Part shown: piece by piece, positions 10,500 through 22,400 of the stretch
How the letters are laid out: each line of letters starts with the position of its first letter
How positions within the stretch are numbered: position 1 is the stretch's first letter
Assembly: GCA_000469685.2 (NCBI GenBank)
Contig: LS997565.1
Span: 30,908,645-30,972,644, forward strand
From: Haemonchus contortus
Taxonomy: Eukaryota; Nematoda; Chromadorea; Rhabditida; Trichostrongylidae
Direction of reading: 5' to 3'
Length of the DNA stretch: 64,000 nt
Translations under genes and position numbers: made by a program
The notes under the pieces: model-generated
Database searches by the model: none
Told to the model about the DNA's origin: nothing
What the model saw: the letters and a program-made list of their open reading frames with translations, nothing else

Positions 10500-12611
10500 A
10501 TGTCTCTGCTTGTTCGCTACGATACCGTTAAAGGACTAAAAGTAGCATTCGAAGGCGCTCCGGAAACAGTGGCTGTCTCTCCTAGTGTCTGTGATTTTCC
10601 CATCACCGACGTTGAACCCGACGAGATTGTCTCCGCGCTCTCCAGGCCTAACGCCTCTTGTGCAATGCGTTTTTCGGAACTTCCCGCATCCAAAGATGCT
10701 CAGCGCACGTTGTGTGGACTTGTGCGTAGTTTTCTCCCAGCGCACCCAGAGGAGGGCATCCTACCACTCAAAGTGTTCAAGTTGTCTCGCAGTGAGAAGG
10801 ATTGGATTATTGACCGCTCTAGGGACTTCAACAATTATCGGCGTAATCCCAGACTCGCACAGCAGCGGATGGCACAATTGTTCAACGTAGCTTGTTCGGC
10901 TCTCGCAGCCGCTAATCATATGAACGACGACAAAAGAACACACATGATACAGGCCATTGTGCCCGACTTGAGCGCGTTTCCACTTCGATTAGACTTCGTC
11001 ATCGCGGACATGTCCTCCGAGTGCGGGTGGACCAACCAAAGGCCGGTATATCTTTGGATTGTCGGAGCACGGTCTCTCCTCCGGGCTACTATTGAACAGG
11101 CAGAACACTCCTACGAGCAGCGCTCCGTAGCAGTGCGTTTGGTCGTCCCTGGCTGGGCCCACCGCTACGCAGCCCGCATCGTCTCCCGCCGCGCCACTAC
11201 CAGGAATAACATCACCACCGTAGATGTCTGTGTTGAACTAGCCCCGCCACCATCCGGCGCCGAGCCGCTCTATGAGCTCATCTCGCAGCAGGAGCTCTTT
11301 GGCACGTTCAGGGAAAACTCGCAAGCTGCCGCTGTTTTGAATACCGTTTATGGCCAGCAACGTGTAGATGGAGGGCCTGTTGGTCCGCAACAAGAAAACA
11401 TCTCAGTTTCAGTTGGAGGTCAATCGTTCGCACTTCGCCCCGATCAAGTCGCAGCACTAGAAATGAGCGCACGTCGTCTTCCTATCTTGGCTATTCAAGC
11501 CGCTTTTGGCACGGGCAAGACAGTCATCGGTGCACTCATCGCCGCACGAACATTTTCTGACTTCAGCGAACGGGTCATCGCCACTACCTCGACTAATACA
11601 GCTGTCGCCCAATTCACGGACACTTTGCTACGTCTCGACGACTATAACCACCTTGACATTCTACGCTACGTATCTGATGCTGCCCTAATCGAAGGAGCAC
11701 CACAGACCCCCATAGACCTCCACACCATCTTGAAGCAGCTGCCCGAGAACTATGCGGACGCCCTTTCTCCAGAGTCTCTCGAAACGTGCCTTAAATACAA
11801 GCGAGGTCGGGAGCTCTTAGAGCGCTTCATGTTCAACCATGATCTTGCCGTCGAACTGTCAGAAGCTGAACGCGATGAATATCGCCTAGCGGAACGCGAC
11901 ATCTCTGACCTCACGAAGAAGACCATAACCATCATGTTCCAAGTTCGGCCCCCCGCAGTCGTTTGTATCACGACATCGGCGCTCCTGAACAGCATCGCCG
12001 CAGATGGCATTTTTTGCGGATGGATAGGAGACGAAGCCTCGCAGATCCCTGAACCCGCATTAGTGGCCTTAGCTACTCATTTGCCGCACGTCCGTCACAT
12101 CTACATAGGCGACACTCGACAATTGGAACCACACGCACGATGCCCCCGCTCTTCTAATCCCGCTCGTTTCGGAGCTCAGAGTGTAATGAACGTCCTTCTA
12201 GAAAAGGGAGTTCCTGTCGCACCGTTAACTACTACGTTTCGAGCCCACCCACTTTTGAATGAGCTTCCTAATCTAGTCTTCTACGAACATCAGCTCGTAA
12301 ACGGTACCCGCGCCGAGGATCGCCCTCTCTTCTTGTCAGTAGTTCGTTGCCCTAATCCTCAGTTACCGTTTTTGTTCGTGGATGTCCCTGGAACATCGAT
12401 GAAGTCTCTCAGCGGATCACACAGTAATGAAGCGGAAGCAGAAGTCTGCCGTCAAATCGTCCTTAGTCTCCTTCACAAAGACGTTCGTCCGTCGTCCATA
12501 GCCATCATAGTCTTCTATAAAGAACAGTCTCGCGCCCTTTCGCAGTTCGCCAAGACGTCCGCCGTCGATCTTCACAACGATATCCATCCGGGATATGGTA
12601 TGCAAATTTAA
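10500..12611 (+). pseudogene. Superfamily 1 (UPF1/NAM7/DNA2-type) helicase, truncated before motifs V/VI
   Basis: This 703-codon open frame is preceded by further in-frame coding sequence. Counting from ATG 10500, residues 318-341 hold the Q-like segment (LRPDQVAAL) and Walker A (AAFGTGKT, K340). Residues 510-514 are the Walker B GDEAS. Residues 537-544 are motif III (GDTRQLEP). Then come TTTFRAHPLL (motif IV-type, as in UPF1-like helicases) and a SIAIIVFYKEQ strand. This is the AAA_11/AAA_12 layout of UPF1-like RNA/DNA helicases. The frame ends at 12611 where the VDSFQG-type motif V and the arginine-finger motif VI should follow, so the protein lacks residues needed for ATP hydrolysis. It follows the integrase on the same strand with similar base composition. 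It may be an accessory ORF of the element or a captured, decayed host-like gene. Confidence 0.8.
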
Positions 12612-12984
12612 TTTGTTAGAGGCTTTTTAGTATATGCTTCACTTTCTTATCGTTCTCTTCAATTAGTTATTGTTTACACAATCAATCAAAGTATGGGAGC
12701 AGTATTGCGATATCTGAACATTCGCATCCAACTAATGTCACTTTGTAATAGGTGCGCGATAACTGAATGTTATCATTCCTAAGTATCCACAACCCTCAAA
12801 ATGCACTTCTAAGAACATACTAACCTTTTGCTACTTCCTTATACGTTCTCAGGGTATAGTTCCCACCACTTTGTTAGAGTACTGAAGGCGTAAAATACTC
12901 TGCTCCGGCGTCACTTATCTGACCCACGGCGAAAACAAACACTTCCCTGGAGAGACTCTCCCCTTCCCTTTCCTGGGCGTTAAG
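12612..12984. other. AT-rich spacer after the helicase frame
   Basis: No gene and no copy of the 6.1-7.0 kb region (as an LTR would give) is visible. It leads directly into the large inverted repeat. Confidence 0.4.
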
Positions 12985-15900
12985 CATGCGGCCCTTAGAA
13001 GAACTTAAACAACAAAATCGGACAAACACTACTTGCGGCGGTTGCGTCGCGGCCTTCGCACTGGAGCACGTTATTTGAAGTGTCTGAGCACTGCGGGAAG
13101 GCTTTGATGAGAGGAGAGTTCCTCTTTCGTAACTCTGCTTATTGGCGGTCATGTAGCGCGCTCGAACACGTTATTTTAAGTTATTACCAGTTGTAAGAAA
13201 TAATTTTCTACGATCAATGAGCTGTTAAACTATAGTTTAGTATGTATGACTCGCAGCTAAATCTACACCCCGAAAAATTAACGGGCGAGTTGTGCGCGAC
13301 ATTTGTCAACTTTTTGCGACAACTGTCTAGCTTAAAATCAGGCAATTCGTTGCGGGACCAATAGCAGCTACCTCTCAGCGCCGACCAATGCAACCTTCCC
13401 TCTTATGTTTCTATTCTCTACGCTATTCTACTATTATTCTGATCTGATGACTGTTATATCCTACAAGATTCTCTGCTGAACACTATTTTGGTGCGGTTCT
13501 GCTGGATACCGCGCTAACCGAGGCTCAAGCACTGTTCGGATTTCATTTGTGTGTTTTTATTCTGCTGGTATTACATTCTACTTGTTATCCATTCAAACTC
13601 TGGCTTTTGTAACTCGTATTCCGTATTTGACAATTCTGACTCTACGTTGCAGTGACTTTGTATTTCACGCTGCTTGTAATTTTGATTCTGTTATTGCTAT
13701 TCACCGCAGCAGTGGATATTGTTGAGCACTCATGGTGAGGTTTAATCTACATTTATTGCTTCTTCGTTTCTAACTTTTGTTTTTTTATTGTTCTTGGGCC
13801 TTTTGTAATTCATTCTGTGAATTGATTTCATATAGCTGTCTTTAAGTTTTTTTTGTTTGAATTCTCTCCTAGTCACGCATTTATGCGGCAGCATAGGACT
13901 GAATTGTGGGAGGACTTATATGATTCTACCCCTTTTCATTTTTATGCTGCTTTGGAGGTGAATTCACAACTTTCCCGCTAATGTCCACCGTTCTGCCTCT
14001 CAACCAAGCAATGAGTAGTTTTCGCACCATCTTCTCCGCTTATATTCTTCAATTGCTTTCACGAACTTTTCTCTTGAAAAATTTTATCCAGTGACCATTC
14101 ACATTTCCAACAGCGTAATTAATTCTACAATATGGCATAGTTCGGCGATAAGATTCCATTTCTCATGCCACCTGCTGCATATGCTTCGAGTTTGCAATCT
14201 ACTTCATTGGTTATTCAATTCTAGAAGAATTTGAGTGTGCTAGTGTTCCAACTTTAATGTAATCTTTCAACAACTGTCAATAACTTATTCGGCGTACTGT
14301 CGCGATGAATAGGTACACCGTGCTGCAGTTTGCGTAAATAGGTCTACCAGTATCACTCTGAATTACAGGGAGTTTCGTTTCATACTATAATGTTTTATCA
14401 GCGATCGGTTTGGGTCTTTGCTGAATGCAAGCTACCTCATCGCATTTAACTTTCGTGTTCTCATTGGATATAGATGATTGCTTGGAATACCCTTTTCACG
14501 TTACGTTAAATAGATACTTCAAATTACATAACATACAGAGAGCTCGAATCCGTTAAGAAATGAGGAGGAAGACGCAGTCCGTGGAAGATAAGAGTTGATA
14601 CCGAGGAAATCCATTCTGCTGGATTTGTTTCGAGGAAAATCCCGCTCTCCCAGAAGACATGGATCCAGAAGAACCAGATGCCAGAGAAACATAGTGGGTG
14701 GGGTGTGCACGAGGTGTGCAACATCGAAACTGTAGAGCTTGCATAAAGGGGATATTCAGTATCCATGTTTAGTGTGGGTCAAGGACACGGGGTTTAATGT
14801 ACAGCAGTTAATGCTCGATGAGATATGAGAAATCATCGCTGAGTTGCAACATATTGTAGAATTAATTACGCTGTTGGAAATGTGAATGGTCACTGGATAA
14901 AATTTTTCAAGAAAAAAGTTCGTGAAAGCAATTGAAGAATATAAGCGGAGAAGATGGTGCGAAAACTACTCATTGCTTGGTTGAGAGGCAGAACGGTGGA
15001 CATTAGCGGGAAAGTTGTGAATTCACCTCCAAAGCAGCATAAAAATGAAAAGGGGTAGAATCATATAAGTCCTCCCACAATTCAGTCCTATGCTGCCGCA
15101 TAAATGCGTGACTAGGAGAGAATTCAAGCAAAAAAACTTAAAGACAGCTATATGAAATCAATTCACAGAATGAATTACAAAAGGCCCAAGAACAATAAAA
15201 AAACAAAAGTTAGAAACGAAGAAGCAATAAATGTATATTAAATCTCACCACGAGTGTTCAACAATAACCACTGCTGCGGTGAATAGCAATACCAGAATCA
15301 AAATCACAAGCAGCGTGAAATACAAAGTCACTGCAACGTAGAGTCAGAATTGTCAAATACGGAATACGAGTTACAAAAGCCAGAGTTTGAATGGATAACA
15401 AGTAGAATGTAATACCAGCAGAATAAAAACACACAAATGAAATCCGAACAGTGCTTGAGCCTCGGTTAGCGCGGTATCCAGCAGAACCGCACCAAAATAG
15501 TGTTCAGCAGAGAATCTTGTAGGATATAACAGTCATCAGATCAGAATAATAGTAGAATAGCGTAGAGAATAGAAACATAAGAGGGAAGGTTGCATTAGTC
15601 GGCGCTGAGAGGTAGCTGCTATTGGTCCCGCAACGAATTGCCTGATTTTAAGCTAGACAGTTGTCGCAAAAAGTTGACAAATGTCGCGCACAACTCGCCC
15701 GTTAATTTTTCGGGGTGTAGATTTAGCTGCGAGTAGTATGTATGTCTCTTTCCTGCATGTTTCCTCGTTCATGTTTCTTCCAAGACCATTGATAGGTAGT
15801 TACCCACCCCTAGTGAATGACTAGTGAACACTGTTATGTGTTTCTATTTCTATGGCATGCTTCTTGGTTTGTGTTTCTTCTGAGACAACTGCTGAGTAAT

Positions 15901-17062
15901 GACCTTGATTGATAAAATGCTGCACCCTGATTTAGGGATATGCCAACTTCTATACAATTGATTCATCAAATCGAAAGAGGCTAGGGATGACGATGTTAAA
16001 GCCAAAGAGGGGTTTGAAGAACGTCTACACGTTGTGTGTAATCGCCAGCACTGTGCAGAAAGAAAACAGAAAAGCTGATTAGCTGGGGAGTGAAACAAAC
16101 GCAAGGCTTGAGGGCGCGAGGCGATCTTAATTAGGTGTGGAAACTCCATGATCATTGTGCAGCTCGCATGTCGATATGCAGCAAGTTAAAGTTGTTGAAT
16201 GAAGCGAATAACAGCAATGAAAACCAAAGCTCCAATAAAAATAATTAAGTTTCTCAGCAGTTTATCGGCAGAAAACTTCCCGTTGTAATTGGCTAAGCGT
16301 GTTGATTTTGTGCAAAATAGAAAAAACACTGAAGTCGCGGTTCATAGCTCTATAGAATTTCCACTTCGTTTCGCATTTCACATTTCACCTGTGCACAAAA
16401 CAAAGTTTCTGACCAGCATCATTAAAACTTTTCCAGTTAATAATTTTTCTCAAGATGCTTTACCTTCTTGTGTTGCCATTCTCTTCAGTTTTTAATTTTT
16501 TTACTCGCCATGCTAAAGATATGCGGACGCACGGTGAAAATGTAGTCCTTACACTTGATTAAGATTGCCTCGCACCGAGAATGCGAAATGTACTCAAGTG
16601 TACAGAAGTTGGCATACCACCAAACCAGTGTTCAACCCTCTATCAGTGAAGGTCCAGAAGGAACACAAACCAGGAAGCATGCAACAGAAATAGAAACACC
16701 GAACCAAACAGTGTTCACTAGCCATTCACTAGGGGTGGGTAACTACCTATCAATGGTCTTGGAAGAAACATGAACGGGGAAACATGCAGGAAAGAGACAT
16801 ACATACTAAACTATAGTTTAACAGCCCATTGATCGTAGAAAATTATTTCTTACAACTGGTAATAACTTAAAATAACGTGTTCGAGCGCGCTACATGACCG
16901 CCAATGAGCAGAGTTACGAAAGAGGAACTCTCCTCTCATTAAAGCCTTCCCGCAGTGCTTAGACACTTCAAATAACGTGCTCCAGTGCGAAGGCCGCGAC
17001 GCAACCGCCGCAAGTAGTGTTTGTCCGATTTTGTTGTTTAAGTTTTTCTGCGGCCCTTTGAT
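12985..17062. repeat. 4-kb near-palindrome: ~1.2-kb inverted arms, ~0.65-kb centre
   Basis: Left arm about 12985-14170, right arm about 14815-17062 (interrupted). Matching blocks include GCGGCGGTTGCGTCGCGGCC near 13033 against GGCCGCGACGCAACCGCCGC near 16991, TTAACGGGCGAGTTGTGCGC near 13278 against GCGCACAACTCGCCCGTTAA near 15687, and CCAACAGCGTAATTAATTCT near 14108 against AGAATTAATTACGCTGTTGG near 14858. By eye identity is above 95% over much of the arms. The right arm is longer because a separate element (15735-16807) inserted into it. Reading frames inside are mirrored shadows. It is probably a large non-autonomous TIR/foldback transposon. No transposase was recognised in the centre (14171-14814). 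Confidence 0.85.
15735..16807. mobile_element. Nested 1.07-kb TIR element inside the right arm
   Basis: The first ~95 bp (AGTATGTATGTCTCTTTCCT.. from 15735) are repeated inverted at the end (..AGGAAAGAGACATACATACT to 16807). The uninterrupted left arm near 13237-13256 shows the empty site, where the flanking sequences join directly. The empty site contains one copy of the ten-base end sequence, so the exact target duplication cannot be decided by eye. The minus-strand frame at 15850-16155 resembles nothing I know, so this is most likely a non-autonomous element. It is younger than the palindrome that carries it. Confidence 0.75.
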
Positions 17063-17322
17063 GCTTTCCGATCTTACCTTTTTCCGTTACTCCACTAAAA
17101 GGGCCCACTAACCTGCTGACTGGTTTTTTCTCGGCCACGTTTGACAATACTAGACACCGAAGAATCACTCGCCATTACGACTCGTTGCTGGAATCTAAAT
17201 GCATCTCTTGTGCTCTAAGTTCTAGTGTAGAAAAAGGTAGGCCCCCTTCTTGTAAATGTTTGTATGGTTTGATAAAATGAAAACGACGTATTCTGTTGAA
17301 TATACTGGGTTTGGTATCAAGT

Positions 17323-18390
17323 TCACTGGAAAGTTCGGTGCTAAGTGGGTTGGGGGGGACCACGCGGCGCGGCACCTTGCGCTCTCCAGCAAGACTGTAG
17401 TGGGCCTGAGTCTGGGAAGGAATGGTAAGGTTGTGCTGGTGCGTTTCGTGATTCAGAACAAACAATATGCTTGCATATTATGGATACACTTCTTCTGAGC
17501 CGACAAAACCTATTTTTTAAGCAGGGGAGGGGCTCCGGGGGTGGGTGAGATGGTTGTCTCGTGCAAGAAGCTGGGATGAGATAAAAGTTGAACGTCCAAT
17601 TGGCTCACCCACCCCGGAGCCCCCCCTCCCTTCCTGAAATAAGTGAAAAATACACAGTTACAACATAAAAAAACTATGAAACGTCTCTAAACACCGTTTC
17701 GGGCTTGGAGAGCGCAAGGCGCCGCGCCGCGTGGTCCCCCCCAACCCGGTTACAGGACCGTTGTCAACCGCATGTGTAGTGACTCAGCATTTTTGCCGTT
17801 TTCTCTGCGTCTCCTCAAATAGGCATCTCACCGCGAAGAGGATAGAGGGCGGACGAAAGAGCTCGCCATATCTCAATGCTTCCTATTACTAGTAATACAA
17901 TAGGATACCTAGCGAACACTGTCGGGTTAAGATTGAATCAATGATGTTGCAGATCTTCAAACGATATTGTTGATCTCAGCATTGATTCCCATAAAAACAA
18001 AGTAGCAAATAGATTGCAAACTTGGGTTTTCTACAAGTCACACAGATTTTTCGCGGTGTGGATGTTCTATGCAGACGTTTTATTAATATTTAGACAAAAA
18101 TCAAGCCTTTACTTCTCTCAGACTACCTGAACTTCGACATACGAAGTTTCCTTAGTTGGAAGAAGTCTGTCTTTCTGAAAATTCTTTGACTCTTGGACCC
18201 ATTCGAAAGTCTGCTCTTGACGAGAGAGCGCTCTGTAGGAGAGTACGGACAACGAGCGGGCACGCCCTCCTCCCGCTGGTGAACACGAGACGCAGAGATT
18301 GCCTCGCCGTCTGATTCTCTCAGCGAGAGAAATACTGGTTGACAACAGCCCTGTAACCCCCCAACCCACTTAGCACCGAAAGTTCCATCG
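17323..18390. repeat. Nested inverted repeats with G/C-rich ends
   Basis: CGGTGCTAAGTGGGTTGGGG (from 17336) recurs inverted at 18357-18378. Inside, a CCACGCGGCGC..GCGCTCTCC block (17360-17390) recurs inverted near 17705-17740. A third pair, GGCTCCGGGGGTGGGTGAG near 17530 against CTCACCCACCCCGGAGCC near 17603, forms a local hairpin. At least three hairpin levels are stacked in about 1 kb. This looks like elements inserted into one another. No ORF inside is convincing. Confidence 0.65.
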
Positions 18391-18394
18391 CGAG

Positions 18395-18625
18395 GGTACT
18401 CGCGTTCATGAATAACAGAAACTAAGATTCAGTCCGGCACTCGGCTCTTACAGTAATCCGACGCGTGTTATACGCAAATTTTTACCCGTCACATATACGA
18501 AGCGTCGAAAGGGGGCTTTGGGCAAGGACACGGGGGTGAGTGGTGAGGTGAGCTAGCGGGTTGCTGTAGGAGCCGAGTGCCGGACTGAATTTTCGTTTCT
18601 GTTCGTGAATATGCGAGCAGTAGAT
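18395..18625. repeat. Hairpin with ~50-bp arms
   Basis: The block around 18398-18450 (GAATAACAGAAAC, then ATTCAGTCCGGCACTCGGCT) is repeated inverted at about 18562-18622 (AGCCGAGTGCCGGACTGAAT, then GTTTCTGTTCGTGAATA). The spacer is about 110 bp. It is a probable MITE. Confidence 0.65.
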
Positions 18626-19040
18626 ATCCGTGAGTGATTGGTCGATGCTGGTCTTATATTAGTTGCGTATTCCCCCGTGACTTAGCTCTTGGTAAGCTTG
18701 ACCACGATTCTAGAGATGTCCGACGAAGTAATCACCTTGAGCTACTGTATGCTGAGTGACGCCGTGGACAGGTCAAATTTTTAGTCATGTACGACACTTC
18801 TAGAACGTAAGGTGTCACCTTATACGAAGTAGTCTCGAAAAGTGCGAAAATTACGGGGGACTTCTACTTGTGCTAATTGTGCTGCTGCAGGAACATTTTC
18901 AAACAAAGCGAGCGCAGGTTCATAACCTGCGATATAACCTGCTTTAATCGCTTTTTGGGTATACCTCTGTGAAGCAAGTCAAATGGATTTTTTCTTGGAA
19001 AATTAGATGCAGTCATGCTCCACTTTAGTATGGGAGACGG

Positions 19041-19280
19041 GCGTCAGGAACTATTTTGGGTAGTCGATTCGCCGCACGCGGCTGTCGCGGACCACTCATT
19101 CGCCGTTATTACAGCTCTAGCGTTTTTCATATAGCTCAATCGATATACGATCATTATTTTATGCATAATTCTACTAATAGTACTTTTGTTCTTGTATTTC
19201 TTACCTGCTGCTGCATCCAGCTACATTCCTACGCGCGCGACGCCTCTCTCACCGCGACGCGACCATTTCGTTCCTAACGC
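19041..19280 (+). mobile_element. 240-bp MITE, copy 1
   Basis: It shares about 90% of its sequence with 31114-31353 and has the same length. The ends are imperfect inverted repeats (GCGTCAGGAACTA at 19041 against TCGTTCCTAACGC ending at 19280). It lies just upstream of the PAQR gene, ending about 120 bp before its first exon, so its internal reading frame is a repeat shadow. Confidence 0.75.
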
Positions 19281-19360
19281 ACCACACCCTTTTTAGTATT
19301 GATGTCGCAAGATAATTTCTGGTAGCTTAAGTACTTAGCTATGTTGTTGTAATGTCGATC

Positions 19361-19403
19361 TTTATTTCAGTTACTCGCTTGCAGACCTTGTACTTCAGGT
19401 AAA
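19361..19403 (+). promoter_or_regulatory. Probable trans-splice acceptor and 5'UTR of the PAQR gene
   Basis: TTTATTTCAG ends at 19370, 33 nt before the chosen ATG (19404). A second TACTTCAG ends at 19399. A strong acceptor with no coding exon upstream is what nematode spliced-leader addition sites look like. No transcript evidence is available. Confidence 0.45.
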
Positions 19404-22400
19404 ATGGATAACGATGATGAAGAGGGGGCCTCATCAGAAAGCCAGAGTCTTCTGGACACAGCGACGCAGCTGGAAAACCAGGTGGGCATGGTATATCACT
19501 TTTAAGAATAAACATGAAGATACAACGTTGCCAACTCAGCTTTCATGGGCCTCTCTAATAGCCGTTTCTTAATCGCTTTTGACATGCTGCATATTTAACT
19601 ACAACAGAAATTTCTCTTGGTTGAACCGTTTATTTCGCACTCAGTGAAGATGGCCCTACAATCAGACAGTAGTGCGCTTCTAAATTTTCCTCTGCGTCGA
19701 CATTTTACCGGTTATAGAAGTTGGCAGTATTCAGTAATGCTCATTTCTTGGAGTGCTGTTCAAAACTAGTGTTATTGTTGTAATTGGCAACTCGTTCCCA
19801 GGATATGCACGGAGATGGCAGTGTGGTGGTTGTGTATGAAAATGGCGATTTTCAGCTAAAAAACAAGGAGGATTCCGAGGTGCAAAGTTCCATCGATGTA
19901 AGTCCATATGTGCTAAAAAGTAAGTAGGTGCCTCAATAGTAGAGGGTAATTTGGAAGATTTTCAGAGTGTCTTGAGAGAGGCAGAGGATATAATGACAGA
20001 TGGTCCTCTGAAAGCGTCTGAAAACAAAGAAAACCAGCAAGTTTTATTGGACGAAGCCGACTTTGAATACAGGTGAAGACGTGAATGGATGCCAAACTTA
20101 TTCCCAGTCATACTCAGGGTCCTGCCGTTCTTGCGTTGACTTTTTATCGGTTTTAGAACTCGGTTCTAATAGCCTTCTAAACCTCGAAAAACCTGCGCTA
20201 CCATAAAGCGAGGAAAAAGCTGATTGTCAAAAAAATATTCGAGTGAGTAAGTTGTTTCGAAATCGTCATAGGGAACCGCGTTAATACTTTTTTGAAAACG
20301 TAGACCTCTTAATGTAACGTTATTGTTATAATAAAAACGGGAATCTGAGGCGCAACACTCGACTAATTTACAAGAAATCCTTTCAACTGCAACAACTAAG
20401 TATTACTAATACTTCTGAATGCAACTAATAATATTTTTTGCAGTCCCAAGAAATCATCGCATCCTATTGAGATTGTTGTTCGACATAGTAAAGTAGTGGA
20501 GCAACCATCAAGTTCCACCAATGAATGTGAACGTAACAATGAAGAAAAAACTAACCAAGTGAAAAGGCTATCAACTTTAGTTGAAGGTAAGACTAGCGGT
20601 CAGTCCGTCAACAAGGTTCCAAAAAATGTTATTTTTGTATTTATAGGCGTGGAAAGCGAGTCACAGAAGCCCTGTTCATCTTCGGCTGTTAGAGGGTCTA
20701 CCTCGAAATGGGCTCGTGGGCACCGTCGCGCGTGGAGCATGCCCAATGCTAAAGGTGATAAGATGACGCTTGCTATCATTCAGGACAAGGAAACAATGGT
20801 GAGCAACTTGGACTTTTGCTACAGATAAATTAGATAAATGTATATTTTAGCCCTGACATGTATCTAGTTCATCTTTACAATGAAAAGACGAAGTTCGCAG
20901 AGTTCTTACAACCTTCTTCTTCCTTTAATTGCTTCTAATTAGAAAACATCACAGAGCAAATTATCGCAAACGAGAAGTCCCAGAAAAAGAATCTGTAAAT
21001 GTTGTTTCTCTAGGGAAGAAAAGGTTTTCTCACTGTGATGGGGGAGTACAGGAAAGAGAGCATTTGTCTGAGAACTCGAATTCGTTACACGAATGCTTGA
21101 CTCTTATCTCTTTTCCGCATTTATTGGATGAGACACTTCTTCAAACGAGTTCAAGACAGTAGCCATATTCAACAATTAAGGGTTTTAATTTCATTTTTTA
21201 CAGACAAATGGTAACACTCATAGACGTCGTGTGCTTCGATGTCGCTTTCATCCTTCAAAGAAGGAGCAGGGATCAACTAAATTTAACGAAGAAAACAAAA
21301 ATAGTCTCGTTCCAACTGCACTAAAATTTGACCTGAGTGGAATGCCACATCCTGATGAGGACGACAACGAATTGGAGGTTTTTCTTGTCCACTATCATAA
21401 TGTTGGAGTTGATCGCTTACTCACAAATCGGGGTTTATAGGTTGAAATTAATGAAGAAGAGGTCGTAGTGCCTGGTGAGTCCGGGAAAGGAGCGAGGACA
21501 GTCATCAAAAAGGTTCGTTCGTAAAGTGCCACGATTGCTCTGGTGTCGCTTATTTCACTAATTTTCACTGCTATCACAGTTCTGGGAAGCGAGATGGAAA
21601 GCTACGAATTTCGAATATCTTCCTGAATGGTTGCAAGACAACGAATATCTGAGAAGTGGTATGTTTATGCAAAGCCACTCGAAACAGCTTTGTAGCTATT
21701 TTGTGCGTTTTCTCGCAGGGATGGTAGATGTCTTTCCATGAACGCGTACTCTTCATTTGTTTATTTTTTTGAAAATGTCAATCAAGGTCATCGTCCACCA
21801 CTTCCATCCTTCAGTAGCTGCTTCAAAAGCATCTTCGTACTTCACACAGAGACTGGCAATATTTGGACGCACATGTACGGTCAGTTCTTAGTTCTGTGAT
21901 GGTTACGGCTATGTTTTTCACTTTTGTTTCGTTCATTTCCAGAAGTTGGAAGGCGTTGAGCAGGGTTCTGCATTCATGTTACATTAAAGCCCTTGATCCT
22001 CGCATTTATACCCCAAAAATCAGCTTGAAACTAGCAAACGGCCTAGGTGGATCGATGCATGGAATGGTGGAAGAGGCTCGTCTTCAGGCGTGAGATGATC
22101 ACGGTAGAAATCGAAATTAGTTCTCATGAAGGGAGAAATGTGAACGGTAGATAGCAATTGGAAGATTGAACGTGGTCCAGATGTTTGTTGGAACTGGTTC
22201 ACTGAATGTTTCTGTAGAATGCTGGGTGTTTGAAAGAGTCGACTAGCTCTGATGAAATCTTTCAGCATCGGAAAAAATTCGGGGAAGATCTTTCTGTAGG
22301 TCATAAGTGGGTTGAGGTGTGCGGAGACCGATTCTTAGCTCAGTTATTGACGAAAAAGCATATTATCGGAAACACTTACAGATTAAGTGGTCGCCTTTTG

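Noticed and set aside
6150..12984. LTR pair flanking the integrase/helicase block
   Set aside because: No direct repeat between 6.1-7.0 kb and either 8.84-9.03 kb or 12.6-12.98 kb could be seen by eye.
12874..17168. Paired minus-strand ORFs (12874-13152 and 16968-17168) as paralogous genes
   Set aside because: They are reading frames in opposite arms of the large palindrome.
19056..19277. ORF similar to 31129-31350 as a conserved small membrane protein
   Set aside because: Similarity extends over the whole 240-bp MITE including its terminal repeats, which is not coding conservation.
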